5,039 nucleotides of DNA from Chthonomonas sp. UBA2391. Lineage in GTDB: Bacteria; Armatimonadota; Fimbriimonadia; Fimbriimonadales; Fimbriimonadaceae. A program made the position numbers and the translations under genes. Positions 1 to 4,660 of the stretch are shown piece by piece (the first letter of the stretch is position 1; each line of letters opens with the position of its first letter). The notes beneath the pieces were generated by a model. It was not told where the DNA came from. It did not search any database and worked only from the letters and a program-made list of their open reading frames with translations. Location: contig DDSL01000046.1 in the NCBI GenBank assembly GCA_002343825.1, forward strand, positions 1 to 5,039. Reading direction: 5' to 3'.

Positions 1-126
1 GCCACTGCGACAGACGTGACCACTCGGAAGGAATATCAGGTCCGCCTGGACCCCGTCCCCGAGCCGGGGACGCTGGCCGCGCTCGGGCTGGGGGTCGCCG
101 CGCTGGCTCGGCGGCGGAGAGCGTAG
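1..126 (+). CDS. PEP-CTERM sorting domain protein, C-terminal fragment
   Basis: Frame 1 is open from the window edge to TAG at 124-126 and gives 41 residues; the gene starts upstream of the window. Residues 19-22 read VPEP, followed by a hydrophobic stretch (residues 24-36, rich in Leu, Ala and Gly) and a terminal basic cluster RRRR at 37-40. This three-part tail is the PEP-CTERM signal, known to direct exported proteins of Gram-negative bacteria to a membrane exosortase (EpsH/XrtA-like), which cleaves near the PEP motif. The protein is therefore probably exported and processed at the cell surface. Nothing can be said of its main domain because only the tail and a short preceding segment (about 18 residues) are visible. 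It converges on the glycosyltransferase gene, with the 11-nt repeat array beginning at its stop codon. Confidence 0.9.
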   Translation, partial: ATATDVTTRKEYQVRLDPVPEPGTLAALGLGVAALARRRRA

Positions 127-158
127 GGGAGCAATGGGGGAGCGGTTGGGGAGATAAG
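126..158 (+). repeat. 11-nt G-rich tandem repeat, forward cluster 1 (3 units)
   Basis: Three contiguous 11-mers: GGGGAGCAATG (126-136), GGGGAGCGGTT (137-147) and GGGGAGATAAG (148-158). The first six bases GGGGAG are invariant and the rest is looser. The first unit overlaps the final G of the PEP-CTERM stop codon. The cluster is noncoding. The 11-nt period is close to one DNA helical turn. Confidence 0.75.
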
Positions 159-164
159 GACCTC

Positions 165-208
165 GGAGCGCGATAGGAGGCCAATTGGGGAGCAATGGGG
201 GAGATTTT
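165..208 (+). repeat. 11-nt G-rich tandem repeat, forward cluster 2 (4 units, two degenerate)
   Basis: Units in one phase start at 165 (GGAGCGCGATA, degenerate), 176 (GGAGGCCAATT, degenerate), 187 (GGGGAGCAATG, identical to the unit at 126) and 198 (GGGGAGATTTT). A 17-base stretch GGGGAGCAATGGGGGAG is repeated exactly at 126-142 and 187-203. The cluster is offset from cluster 1 by a 6-base gap (159-164). Confidence 0.65.
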
Positions 209-215
209 GGGATCT

Positions 216-270
216 CGCTGCTCCGCGAAGGCTCCCCTACTGCTTCACCATCGCTTCACCACCGCTCCCC
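216..270 (-). repeat. 11-nt repeat, inverted cluster (5 in-phase units)
   Basis: Read on the minus strand from 270 to 216, five contiguous 11-mers appear: GGGGAGCGGTG, GTGAAGCGATG, GTGAAGCAGTA, GGGGAGCCTTC and GCGGAGCAGCG. They follow the same G(G/T)GGAGC-type consensus as the forward clusters. Exact 10-base inverted matches to the forward side are 123-132 with 231-240 (GTAGGGGAGC) and 137-146 with 261-270 (GGGGAGCGGT). These two pairings cross rather than nest, so the relation is better read as an inverted repeat family than as one simple hairpin. Confidence 0.7.
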
Positions 271-287
271 GGGATCTAACGGATCCC
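271..287. other. Small hairpin between convergent genes
   Basis: GGGATC (271-276) pairs with GATCCC (282-287) around a 5-base loop. It lies between the two convergent genes, where a bidirectional terminator would be expected, but neither side has a T-run, so a role in termination is only a guess. Confidence 0.25.
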
Positions 288-308
288 CGAGCCCGTTCGT
301 CTTCCGCC

Positions 309-1391
309 TCAGCCCCTCCGGGCGTTGTGGATTCGCTTTTCGAACTCGGCGGCGAGGTCGAGTTGGCCGAGTTTGCTGGCCATCTCGGCGATGCCGATCC
401 AGGCTAGGCCGTGGATGACCTCGGGGGCGAAGCCGGGGCAGGGGCGGAATCGCTTGCTCTCCCCCATCTGGTGGAGAGTCTGGAAAAATTCCAGCGCCAG
501 TTGGTGCCGACCCAACCGGCGGCAGAGCAGGGCGGCGGCGTAGGTCGGAAGCGGGGAATCGTTCCAGAACTTCCGCGTGTAGTCGAGAGCAGCCTGCACT
601 CGCTCTGATTCAAAGTCTTCCAGCGTTACCAGGTCGAACTCGTATTGGAAGGGAAGGGCGACGATGTCGTGCTCGGCTGGGGCCTGGCGAGCGACGGTGG
701 CATCGACGAGGGCCCGGATCCGCGCCGTTCCCTCCGGATCGCCGAGCACGTGGAGCGAATCGGCGAGTGAAACCTCATAGTAGATCTGGCCGGGGCGCAG
801 TTCGAGTTCTTTGCGAACCAGTTCCGCGTTCCGCCGGTGCTTCTCCTTGGTGTCGATGCCGACGTAACCCACGTGGAGGATGCGGACCGAGCTGAGGGCG
901 ACGTGTCCCCCGGCCGCGCGCTTGGCTTCGATCACGTGCTTGGGGAATTGCTCATGCACGACTCCCTGAAAGCGCATATCGGGGGCGGTGCGCCAGAGTC
1001 GCGGCTGGTGGTCTTGGGTGTAGCGCTTCGTATCGATAAAGTTGCGCCGGGTGCAGGCCATCAAGAAGATTCGGGGGTCTTGCTGGGTCATACGGCGCAC
1101 CTCGCCTTCCGACCCGGGCACGACCCACTCATCGGAATCGAGGCGGAAGGTCCACTCGGTCTCGACCGCGTCGAGGAGGATATTGAGGCTCGTGTCGAAC
1201 CCACCCGTCCAGGGATGCTCCATCACCTGAACCCCCGAATCTCGGGCGACTTCGACGCTCTTGTCGGTGGACCCGGTATCGAGAACGATCACCCGGTCGC
1301 ACGCCGCCTTCAGGCTGGCGATACATTTGGCCAGCCTTTCGGCGTCGTTCTTGACCATCACCACGCCGGTGACTCCGGGGGCCAAACTCAT
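309..1391 (-). CDS. GT2-family glycosyltransferase with helical (TPR-like) C-terminal half
   Basis: The 360-residue protein opens like GT-A fold family 2 enzymes: a first strand with VMVKND (residues 11-16), then VIVLDTGSTDKS (34-45), which matches the nucleotide-binding 'DxGSxD' segment of the family, and LDSDEW (84-89), the expected DxD metal/sugar-nucleotide site. PRLWR (130-134) and GVVHEQF (143-149) resemble the 'RLFR...G.vHE' block of TPR-containing GT2 proteins. Residues from about 185 to 355 are helical, with TPR-like pieces such as PTYAAALLCRRLGRHQLALE. It should transfer a sugar from an activated donor in the cytoplasm; donor and acceptor cannot be read from the sequence. No membrane segment is evident. 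The ATG at 1391 has GGAG (1395-1398) only 3 nt upstream. The gene lies 28 nt after the dockerin-like gene on the same strand, suggesting cotranscription, though a -10-like TAGACT box in the gap may give it its own promoter. Confidence 0.9.
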   Translation of the reverse strand: MSLAPGVTGVVMVKNDAERLAKCIASLKAACDRVIVLDTGSTDKSVEVARDSGVQVMEHPWTGGFDTSLNILLDAVETEWTFRLDSDEWVVPGSEGEVRRMTQQDPRIFLMACTRRNFIDTKRYTQDHQPRLWRTAPDMRFQGVVHEQFPKHVIEAKRAAGGHVALSSVRILHVGYVGIDTKEKHRRNAELVRKELELRPGQIYYEVSLADSLHVLGDPEGTARIRALVDATVARQAPAEHDIVALPFQYEFDLVTLEDFESERVQAALDYTRKFWNDSPLPTYAAALLCRRLGRHQLALEFFQTLHQMGESKRFRPCPGFAPEVIHGLAWIGIAEMASKLGQLDLAAEFEKRIHNARRG

Positions 1392-1400
1392 ACGCTCCGG

Positions 1401-1406
1401 AGTCTA
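1401..1406 (-). promoter_or_regulatory. Possible -10 box (TAGACT) ahead of the glycosyltransferase
   Basis: TAGACT on the minus strand fits the TANNNT pattern and ends 9 nt before the ATG at 1391. It sits within a 12-base string, AGCGGTAGACTC (1400-1411, minus), repeated exactly before the S41-like gene at 4643-4654. No convincing -35 is visible. Transcription from here would make an almost leaderless message and would exclude the GGAG from the transcript or leave it at the extreme 5' end. Confidence 0.35.
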
Positions 1407-1419
1407 CCGCTGGTCGGGA

Positions 1420-2466
1420 TTAGTTCTCGGTGGGTCCGCTTCGGTCGAAGTTGTTGCTGAGGATGATGTAGTCGAAAACGGTGATCGCGTTATCTCGGTC
1501 GAGGTCGGCGGCTGCTTTGTATCCCGAATCGCCTTGGCGCAGGTCGAAGCTGGAGCTGAGCTCGATGTAATCGAAGACGGTGACGGAATCGTCCCCATCG
1601 ACATCTCCGTTTACGCAGCTTGCGTCGGAGAGGTTGACCTGGGTCCCGTTTAGGGTCACCGCAGCGCGCTCCACGCTTAGCCAGTTGGTGGCCTTTGCTC
1701 GAACCGTAAAGCTTCCTGAAGGGATGAAGGAGACGGTGTAGAACCCATCGCGATCCAGGGTGGTGACCTCGGTCGCGACTACGTTGCTGCTGGCGTCGAG
1801 TAGTTGCACAGTGACCGGCTCGCCGAGCGGGCTCAAAGCACTGTCATTCAGGATCAGCTTTTGGCGAACCGTGGTCCCGAGGGGCGCATTTCCACCGGCG
1901 CCGATATAGCCAGCCGGATCGACCCGAACGGTCGCGGTAAGGATGACAAAGACATTCCCTCGGACTTGGATGAAGTTGGGCAGACTCGGATCGGGCTCGA
2001 CCAAGACGTTCCTGCCAGTTAATCCATCCACAGGGTCCGGAAAGGTGGGGACGTTGCTGCAGATCGCGTTGAGTTCCCCGGTGAAGGAGGTAACGCGGAA
2101 GTTGACCGTGGTGCCATTGAACTCGACGGGGATGGTTTGGCCGATGAGACCTGGCGCGGTAAGGGTCCATCGAATCTTGTTGGAGGCCGTCTTGGTCCCG
2201 GTGAGAGTGACCGTCCCAGTCAGGCCGAAACCGGGCACGATGTCAGCGAGATTGTTGGTGCTGTTGAGCGATCCGGCTGGCTTATCGGCCCGTGCTGGGA
2301 GCGACTCCTCGGTGATTCCCGAGGACGTGATGGCACCCGTGACGTTGTATGGAGAACCAAGCGCCTGGAAAGCCATATCGGTGGCGCTGCGGAGATCTTC
2401 GACCGGATCCGCACTGGCGAAGGAGACAGCGAGCAACACGAAGGCGGAGAGTGCAAAACTTTTCAT
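1420..2466 (-). CDS. Secreted protein with C-terminal dockerin-like domain
   Basis: 348 residues from the ATG at 2466; an in-frame ATG at 2490 is rejected because GAGGAAG (2472-2478) lies 5 nt before 2466 and the protein then starts directly with a signal peptide (MKSFALSAFVLLAVSFASA, cleavage likely before DPVED). Residues 20 to about 210 are beta-rich, Thr/Val/Gly-heavy and unrecognised. Residues 211-283 look like a small beta-sandwich module of carboxypeptidase-regulatory type (TLDRDGFYTVSFIPSGSFTV then RAKATNWLSV). Residues about 287-304 and 321-337 form two matching repeats, GDVDGDDSVTVFDYIELS and DLDRDNAITVFDYIILS, whose DxDxD spacing is the calcium-binding loop of dockerin-type domains. 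The protein is probably exported and surface-attached or released; its function is unknown. No cohesin partner is visible, so a cellulosome role should not be assumed. It is the first gene of a probable operon with the glycosyltransferase. Confidence 0.88.
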   Translation of the reverse strand: MKSFALSAFVLLAVSFASADPVEDLRSATDMAFQALGSPYNVTGAITSSGITEESLPARADKPAGSLNSTNNLADIVPGFGLTGTVTLTGTKTASNKIRWTLTAPGLIGQTIPVEFNGTTVNFRVTSFTGELNAICSNVPTFPDPVDGLTGRNVLVEPDPSLPNFIQVRGNVFVILTATVRVDPAGYIGAGGNAPLGTTVRQKLILNDSALSPLGEPVTVQLLDASSNVVATEVTTLDRDGFYTVSFIPSGSFTVRAKATNWLSVERAAVTLNGTQVNLSDASCVNGDVDGDDSVTVFDYIELSSSFDLRQGDSGYKAAADLDRDNAITVFDYIILSNNFDRSGPTEN

Positions 2467-2471
2467 GGAAA

Positions 2472-2478
2472 CTTCCTC
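2472..2478 (-). promoter_or_regulatory. Shine-Dalgarno site fixing the dockerin-like protein start
   Basis: GAGGAAG on the minus strand lies 5 nt before the ATG at 2466. It is the best ribosome binding site in the window, and it selects 2466 over the upstream in-frame ATG at 2490, which would lengthen the protein by eight residues ahead of the signal peptide. Confidence 0.8.
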
Positions 2479-2493
2479 AAAGACCGACACTCT

Positions 2494-2521
2494 ATTGTAG
2501 TGCGAACTTCGTCCCAGTCAG
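2494..2521 (-). promoter_or_regulatory. Sigma70-type promoter of the dockerin/glycosyltransferase unit
   Basis: On the minus strand, -35 CTGACT (2516-2521; four of six to TTGACA) and -10 TACAAT (2494-2499; five of six to TATAAT) are separated by 16 nt. The expected transcript start near 2487 leaves a leader of about 20 nt that holds the Shine-Dalgarno site. The upstream ATG at 2490 would lie at or before this start, which supports the 2466 start. Confidence 0.55.
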
Positions 2522-2555
2522 GGTGAAGATCCTGTTAAGGTTTCAGGATTTTTCG

Positions 2556-2561
2556 TAGAAC
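2556..2561 (+). promoter_or_regulatory. Possible -10 box for the DCC-family gene, near-leaderless layout
   Basis: TAGAAC lies exactly 7 nt before the GTG at 2569, a layout like TAGACT before the ATG at 4661. The GTG has no Shine-Dalgarno sequence at normal distance. No clear -35 is seen. The box departs from TANNNT at its last base unless shifted by one. Confidence 0.3.
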
Positions 2562-2568
2562 TGATTGC

Positions 2569-2934
2569 GTGAAGGCGTATTGTCTGTATTTTGACGGTGA
2601 ATGCAACCTTTGTCACCGCTCCCAGCTGCGAGTGGTTCGGTGGGCTGATCGAGCAGGCATCACGTTGCAGGTCGAAACCCTGCAGGGGAGTGCCTATGCC
2701 GAGGCAGGAGCGATGATCCTGATCTGCGATGGTCGCGAATGGAGGGGCGTGGCCGCTTGGGCCGAGATGACGCGGTGGGGTCCGTGGCCGATTCGGGTTC
2801 TGGGGGCCCTGAGTCGGGTTTGGCCCTTTTCGTCGGTGGCGGCGGGGGTCTACGTGATCATTGCTCGCAACCGGTACCGCTGGTTCGGTCGGCGGAGCTG
2901 CCCAGTTCGTCCGCCCGGCGATTCTGCGGTATGA
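2569..2934 (+). CDS. DCC-family (DUF393) thiol-disulfide oxidoreductase-like protein
   Basis: 121 residues, close to the usual length of about 130 for this family. The N-terminus CLYFDGECNLCHRSQLRVVR carries the family hallmark DGxCxLC, with the CxxC pair at Cys12 and Cys15 on a thioredoxin-like first strand. The family's C-terminal block appears as ARNRYRWFGRRSC (99-111), and Cys111 is a third candidate thiol. Family members are annotated as putative thiol-disulfide oxidoreductases from the CxxC motif, but substrates are generally unknown. No signal peptide is evident; residues 73-97 are hydrophobic, as is common in the family. The start is GTG at 2569; the next in-frame ATG encodes Met49 and would lose the CxxC. 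It is divergent from the dockerin-like gene and ends 10 nt before tRNA-Cys. Confidence 0.88.
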   Translation: MKAYCLYFDGECNLCHRSQLRVVRWADRAGITLQVETLQGSAYAEAGAMILICDGREWRGVAAWAEMTRWGPWPIRVLGALSRVWPFSSVAAGVYVIIARNRYRWFGRRSCPVRPPGDSAV

Positions 2935-2935
2935 T
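2930..2935 (+). promoter_or_regulatory. Possible -10 box of tRNA-Cys, overlapping the DCC gene stop codon
   Basis: TATGAT (five of six to TATAAT) spans the last coding base and the TGA stop (2932-2934) of the DCC gene. A start about 7 nt downstream would fall at 2942-2943, giving a 5' leader of only 2-3 nt before the tRNA at 2945. No good -35 is seen; TTCGTC at 2906-2911 (spacer 18) is weak. Confidence 0.45.
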
Positions 2936-2944
2936 TATCAGTCC

Positions 2945-3020
2945 GGCGCCGTACCCAAGTGGTTAAGGGAAGGGTCTGCAAAACCCTCATTCAGCGGTTC
3001 GAATCCGCTCGGCGCCTCCA
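2945..3020 (+). tRNA. tRNA-Cys (anticodon GCA), CCA encoded
   Basis: A full cloverleaf can be folded by eye. The acceptor stem GGCGCCG (2945-2951) pairs perfectly with CGGCGCC (3010-3016). The D arm CCC/GGG is at 2954-2956 and 2967-2969 with GTGGTTAA in the loop. The anticodon stem AGGGT/ACCCT (2971-2975, 2983-2987) holds loop CTGCAAA with anticodon GCA at 2978-2980. The variable loop is 2988-2992. The T stem AGCGG/CCGCT (2993-2997, 3005-3009) holds loop TTCGAAT. The discriminator is T (U73), the known identity base for cysteine tRNAs, and CCA is encoded at 3018-3020. No T-rich terminator follows. The 3' end overlaps the membrane-protein gene on the other strand. Confidence 0.97.
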
Positions 3021-4396
3021 TCTCCTCCCCGACTCCGCGCCATGAGCGCCAGAGCGACGTACTCGGCACCCAGTGAGAGCATCACCGCGATCGGGGCCAA
3101 CACCGCTCCCGGCGTCCGGAACGCGACTCCCGCGACGAGGCTCGCGATGAGCACGACGATTCCGATGACGACCGCGGTCAGGCGTGCAACCGTCACATGA
3201 CGGTAAGTCAGGACTCCCCGAAGGAAGCACTGCATCGCACTCAGGATCGGCATTGCCGCCCCCGCGATCACTGCGATGTGAGCGACGTCGGCCACGGCCG
3301 GTGAGGTTCCGAGAACGTCGATGAAGTAGCGCCGATCGAGGCCGAGCCCCGCAAACGCGAAGCCGACCAACGTCATCGCGGCACCGACCGCAAAGCAGAA
3401 TCGCTGAAGCGCACGGTAAGCATTCGCCTCCCGCAGGAGCGTGATGACGACCTCGGGCAGCGCGAAAACGACCGTGCGGAGCGGCGAGAGCAGCGCGAGC
3501 GCCACCTGCCATCCGGCAAGCGCGAGGACCGCATCCGGTGAGAACGCGAGGGCAGCGCTCACGATCGGGATCGCCGTGAGATTCACGAGCGTCGTCACCG
3601 TCAGGGGGAAGTGGAACTTCGCGAGCCGCCGCAGGGTCAGTGGTTCCGCATCGCGGACGCCGGGCGTCACCAGCGCTTCGCGGAACGCCCGACGAGCAGC
3701 GAAGTGGATGAACAGCGCCTCGCTCGCCACCGAGGCAATCAACGAGACCGCGACGAGGTTCACGCTGTTGACATCGAACTCGGCGGATCGGCCGACGATG
3801 TACATCGCGGTGCCCGTACCGAACATCGTCGTTACCCGGATCATCGTGCCCACTCCGATGAGGCGCGTTTCATGTCGACGGATCATCAGACCCTGCAGGA
3901 AGCGGCGCCATCCGATCAGGCCGCTCCATGGGATCATGATCGCGAAAGCCCCCTTCCCGGCTTCCGCAACCTCTGGAGGGAGCCGAAGAATCCCGAGGGT
4001 CACGACACCGTACAAAGGCGTGAGGGCAACCGCCGCGTGAGCGACCGTCACCCACGCCATCAGAGTGAGCGCGAACCGGGTGAGGCGGCGCGTGTTCTCC
4101 GAGTTGGAGGCCAAGGTCGTCGACGTCGCGAGCAGATCGATCACGGGGCTCTCGATCCAGAGTGCGAGACCCATGAGGACCAGGAACGCGGCGGTATGGA
4201 CCTCGGCGTTGGGGAGCCGCGAGATCAGGCCGACAGAGATCGGACTTTCGACCGACATCATCAGCCAACTCAGGGCGAGTGGCCAGTAAAGCCGGAGAAT
4301 CCGGCGCGGCGTGAGTGCCGGGGCAGACGCGGCACCGGGTTCGCGAAGCACTTGGATAACGCGAGATTCGGGGATGGGCCTAGGAATTCCTGCCAA
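2987..4396 (-). CDS. MATE/ANK-like multidrug or lipid flippase-type membrane protein
   Basis: 469 residues with about 12 hydrophobic helices (roughly 34-54, 66-90, 108-136, 150-170, 180-200, 212-234, 262-285, 289-312, 335-352, 370-390, 405-427, 430-454), the architecture of the MOP superfamily of secondary transporters. The halves echo each other: RRILRLYWPLALSWL (31-45) with RRLAKFHFPLTVTTL (256-270), and RFLQGLMIRRHETR (165-178) with CFLRGVLTYRHVTVAR (390-405), as expected of two related six-helix bundles. The style recalls bacterial homologues of the eukaryotic ANK protein as much as typical drug/Na+ MATE exporters; the substrate is unknown. The start is uncertain: the first possible codon after an in-frame TGA is TTG at 4396, with no Shine-Dalgarno; GTG at 4351 would also keep all helices. 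The last ten codons and TGA lie antisense within tRNA-Cys, giving the tail GGAERIRTAE. Confidence 0.82.
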   Translation of the reverse strand: MAGIPRPIPESRVIQVLREPGAASAPALTPRRILRLYWPLALSWLMMSVESPISVGLISRLPNAEVHTAAFLVLMGLALWIESPVIDLLATSTTLASNSENTRRLTRFALTLMAWVTVAHAAVALTPLYGVVTLGILRLPPEVAEAGKGAFAIMIPWSGLIGWRRFLQGLMIRRHETRLIGVGTMIRVTTMFGTGTAMYIVGRSAEFDVNSVNLVAVSLIASVASEALFIHFAARRAFREALVTPGVRDAEPLTLRRLAKFHFPLTVTTLVNLTAIPIVSAALAFSPDAVLALAGWQVALALLSPLRTVVFALPEVVITLLREANAYRALQRFCFAVGAAMTLVGFAFAGLGLDRRYFIDVLGTSPAVADVAHIAVIAGAAMPILSAMQCFLRGVLTYRHVTVARLTAVVIGIVVLIASLVAGVAFRTPGAVLAPIAVMLSLGAEYVALALMARSRGGDGGAERIRTAE

Positions 4397-4527
4397 GGCA
4401 TTGCGCCGTTCGGATCAACGATCGCCCACCCGGAGGGGGCGATGGAACAGCGCCTATCCTCCCGGCGTTCTACTGATTGACGCATATCCTCCTTCCCTCT
4501 CCGAAGGGCCGCAAGGACTCTTCAGGG

Positions 4528-4564
4528 AAACGCCCCCGCAGACTTTCGCGGGGGCGTTTTTTTT
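4528..4564 (+). terminator. Strong rho-independent terminator, + orientation
   Basis: A perfect 12-bp stem pairs AAACGCCCCCGC (4528-4539) with GCGGGGGCGTTT (4548-4559) around the 8-base loop AGACTTTC, followed by an eight-T run (4557-4564). On the minus strand the hairpin is followed by only three T, so it is mainly directional. No + gene ends just upstream: the nearest + gene on that side is tRNA-Cys, 1.5 kb away. Confidence 0.92.
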
Positions 4565-4647
4565 GCTTGAGGTTTGGACCCCCGACTCCGGCTCGGCGTC
4601 CTGCGGTCGCGACTTTGGGCCTACCTTCGGCTTCGAGTGCGGAGCGG

Positions 4648-4653
4648 TAGACT
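4648..4653 (+). promoter_or_regulatory. Possible -10 box (TAGACT) ahead of the S41-like gene
   Basis: TAGACT fits TANNNT and ends 7 nt before the ATG at 4661, the spacing expected of a leaderless transcript that begins at the start codon. It lies in AGCGGTAGACTC (4643-4654), identical over 12 bases to the sequence before the glycosyltransferase. The ATG has no Shine-Dalgarno at useful distance (GGAG at 4641-4644 is 16 nt away). No clear -35 is visible. Confidence 0.4.
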
Positions 4654-4660
4654 CGGCCCG

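Larger units (their letters stand above)
4397..4660. other. Gene-free gap between divergent genes
   Basis: 264 bases between the divergent membrane-protein and S41-like genes. It holds the + strand terminator at 4528-4564, a TAGACT box near its right end, and, on the minus strand, two purine-rich Shine-Dalgarno-like runs (GGGAGGA at about 4460-4466 and AGGAGG at about 4488-4493) with a TAGAAC between them. The second run is only 2 nt before an ATG at 4485 that is out of frame with the membrane protein. No coding frame with convincing protein character was found, and no known riboswitch was recognised. Confidence 0.6.

Noticed and set aside
126..270. CRISPR-like array
   Set aside because: Units are 11 nt, contiguous, without unique spacers, and occur in both orientations.
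837..1460. 207-residue open frame on the + strand opposite the glycosyltransferase
   Set aside because: It is the antisense shadow of a gene with clear GT2 motifs and shows no recognisable family motif or ribosome site.
2467..2490. Upstream in-frame ATG at 2490 for the dockerin-like protein
   Set aside because: It has no ribosome site, lies at or before the predicted transcript start, and would place eight residues before an otherwise ideal signal peptide.
2945..3020. tRNA-Cys as an integration (att) site for a mobile element
   Set aside because: No integrase gene and no direct repeat of the tRNA 3' end were seen elsewhere in the window.
3611..4480. 289-residue open frame on the + strand opposite the membrane protein
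   Set aside because: Highly charged, Arg/His/Glu-rich composition typical of antisense reading in GC-rich DNA; the opposite strand has 12 coherent membrane helices.
4270..4485. Minus-strand 71-residue frame with ATG just after AGGAGG
   Set aside because: Spacing of 2 nt to the ATG is too short, the peptide has no protein-like pattern, and it overlaps the membrane-protein start; kept only as a clue to start uncertainty.
4397..4564. Known riboswitch or T-box upstream of the S41-like gene
   Set aside because: No recognisable conserved core of a known class was found, and the downstream gene has its own promoter-like box after the terminator.
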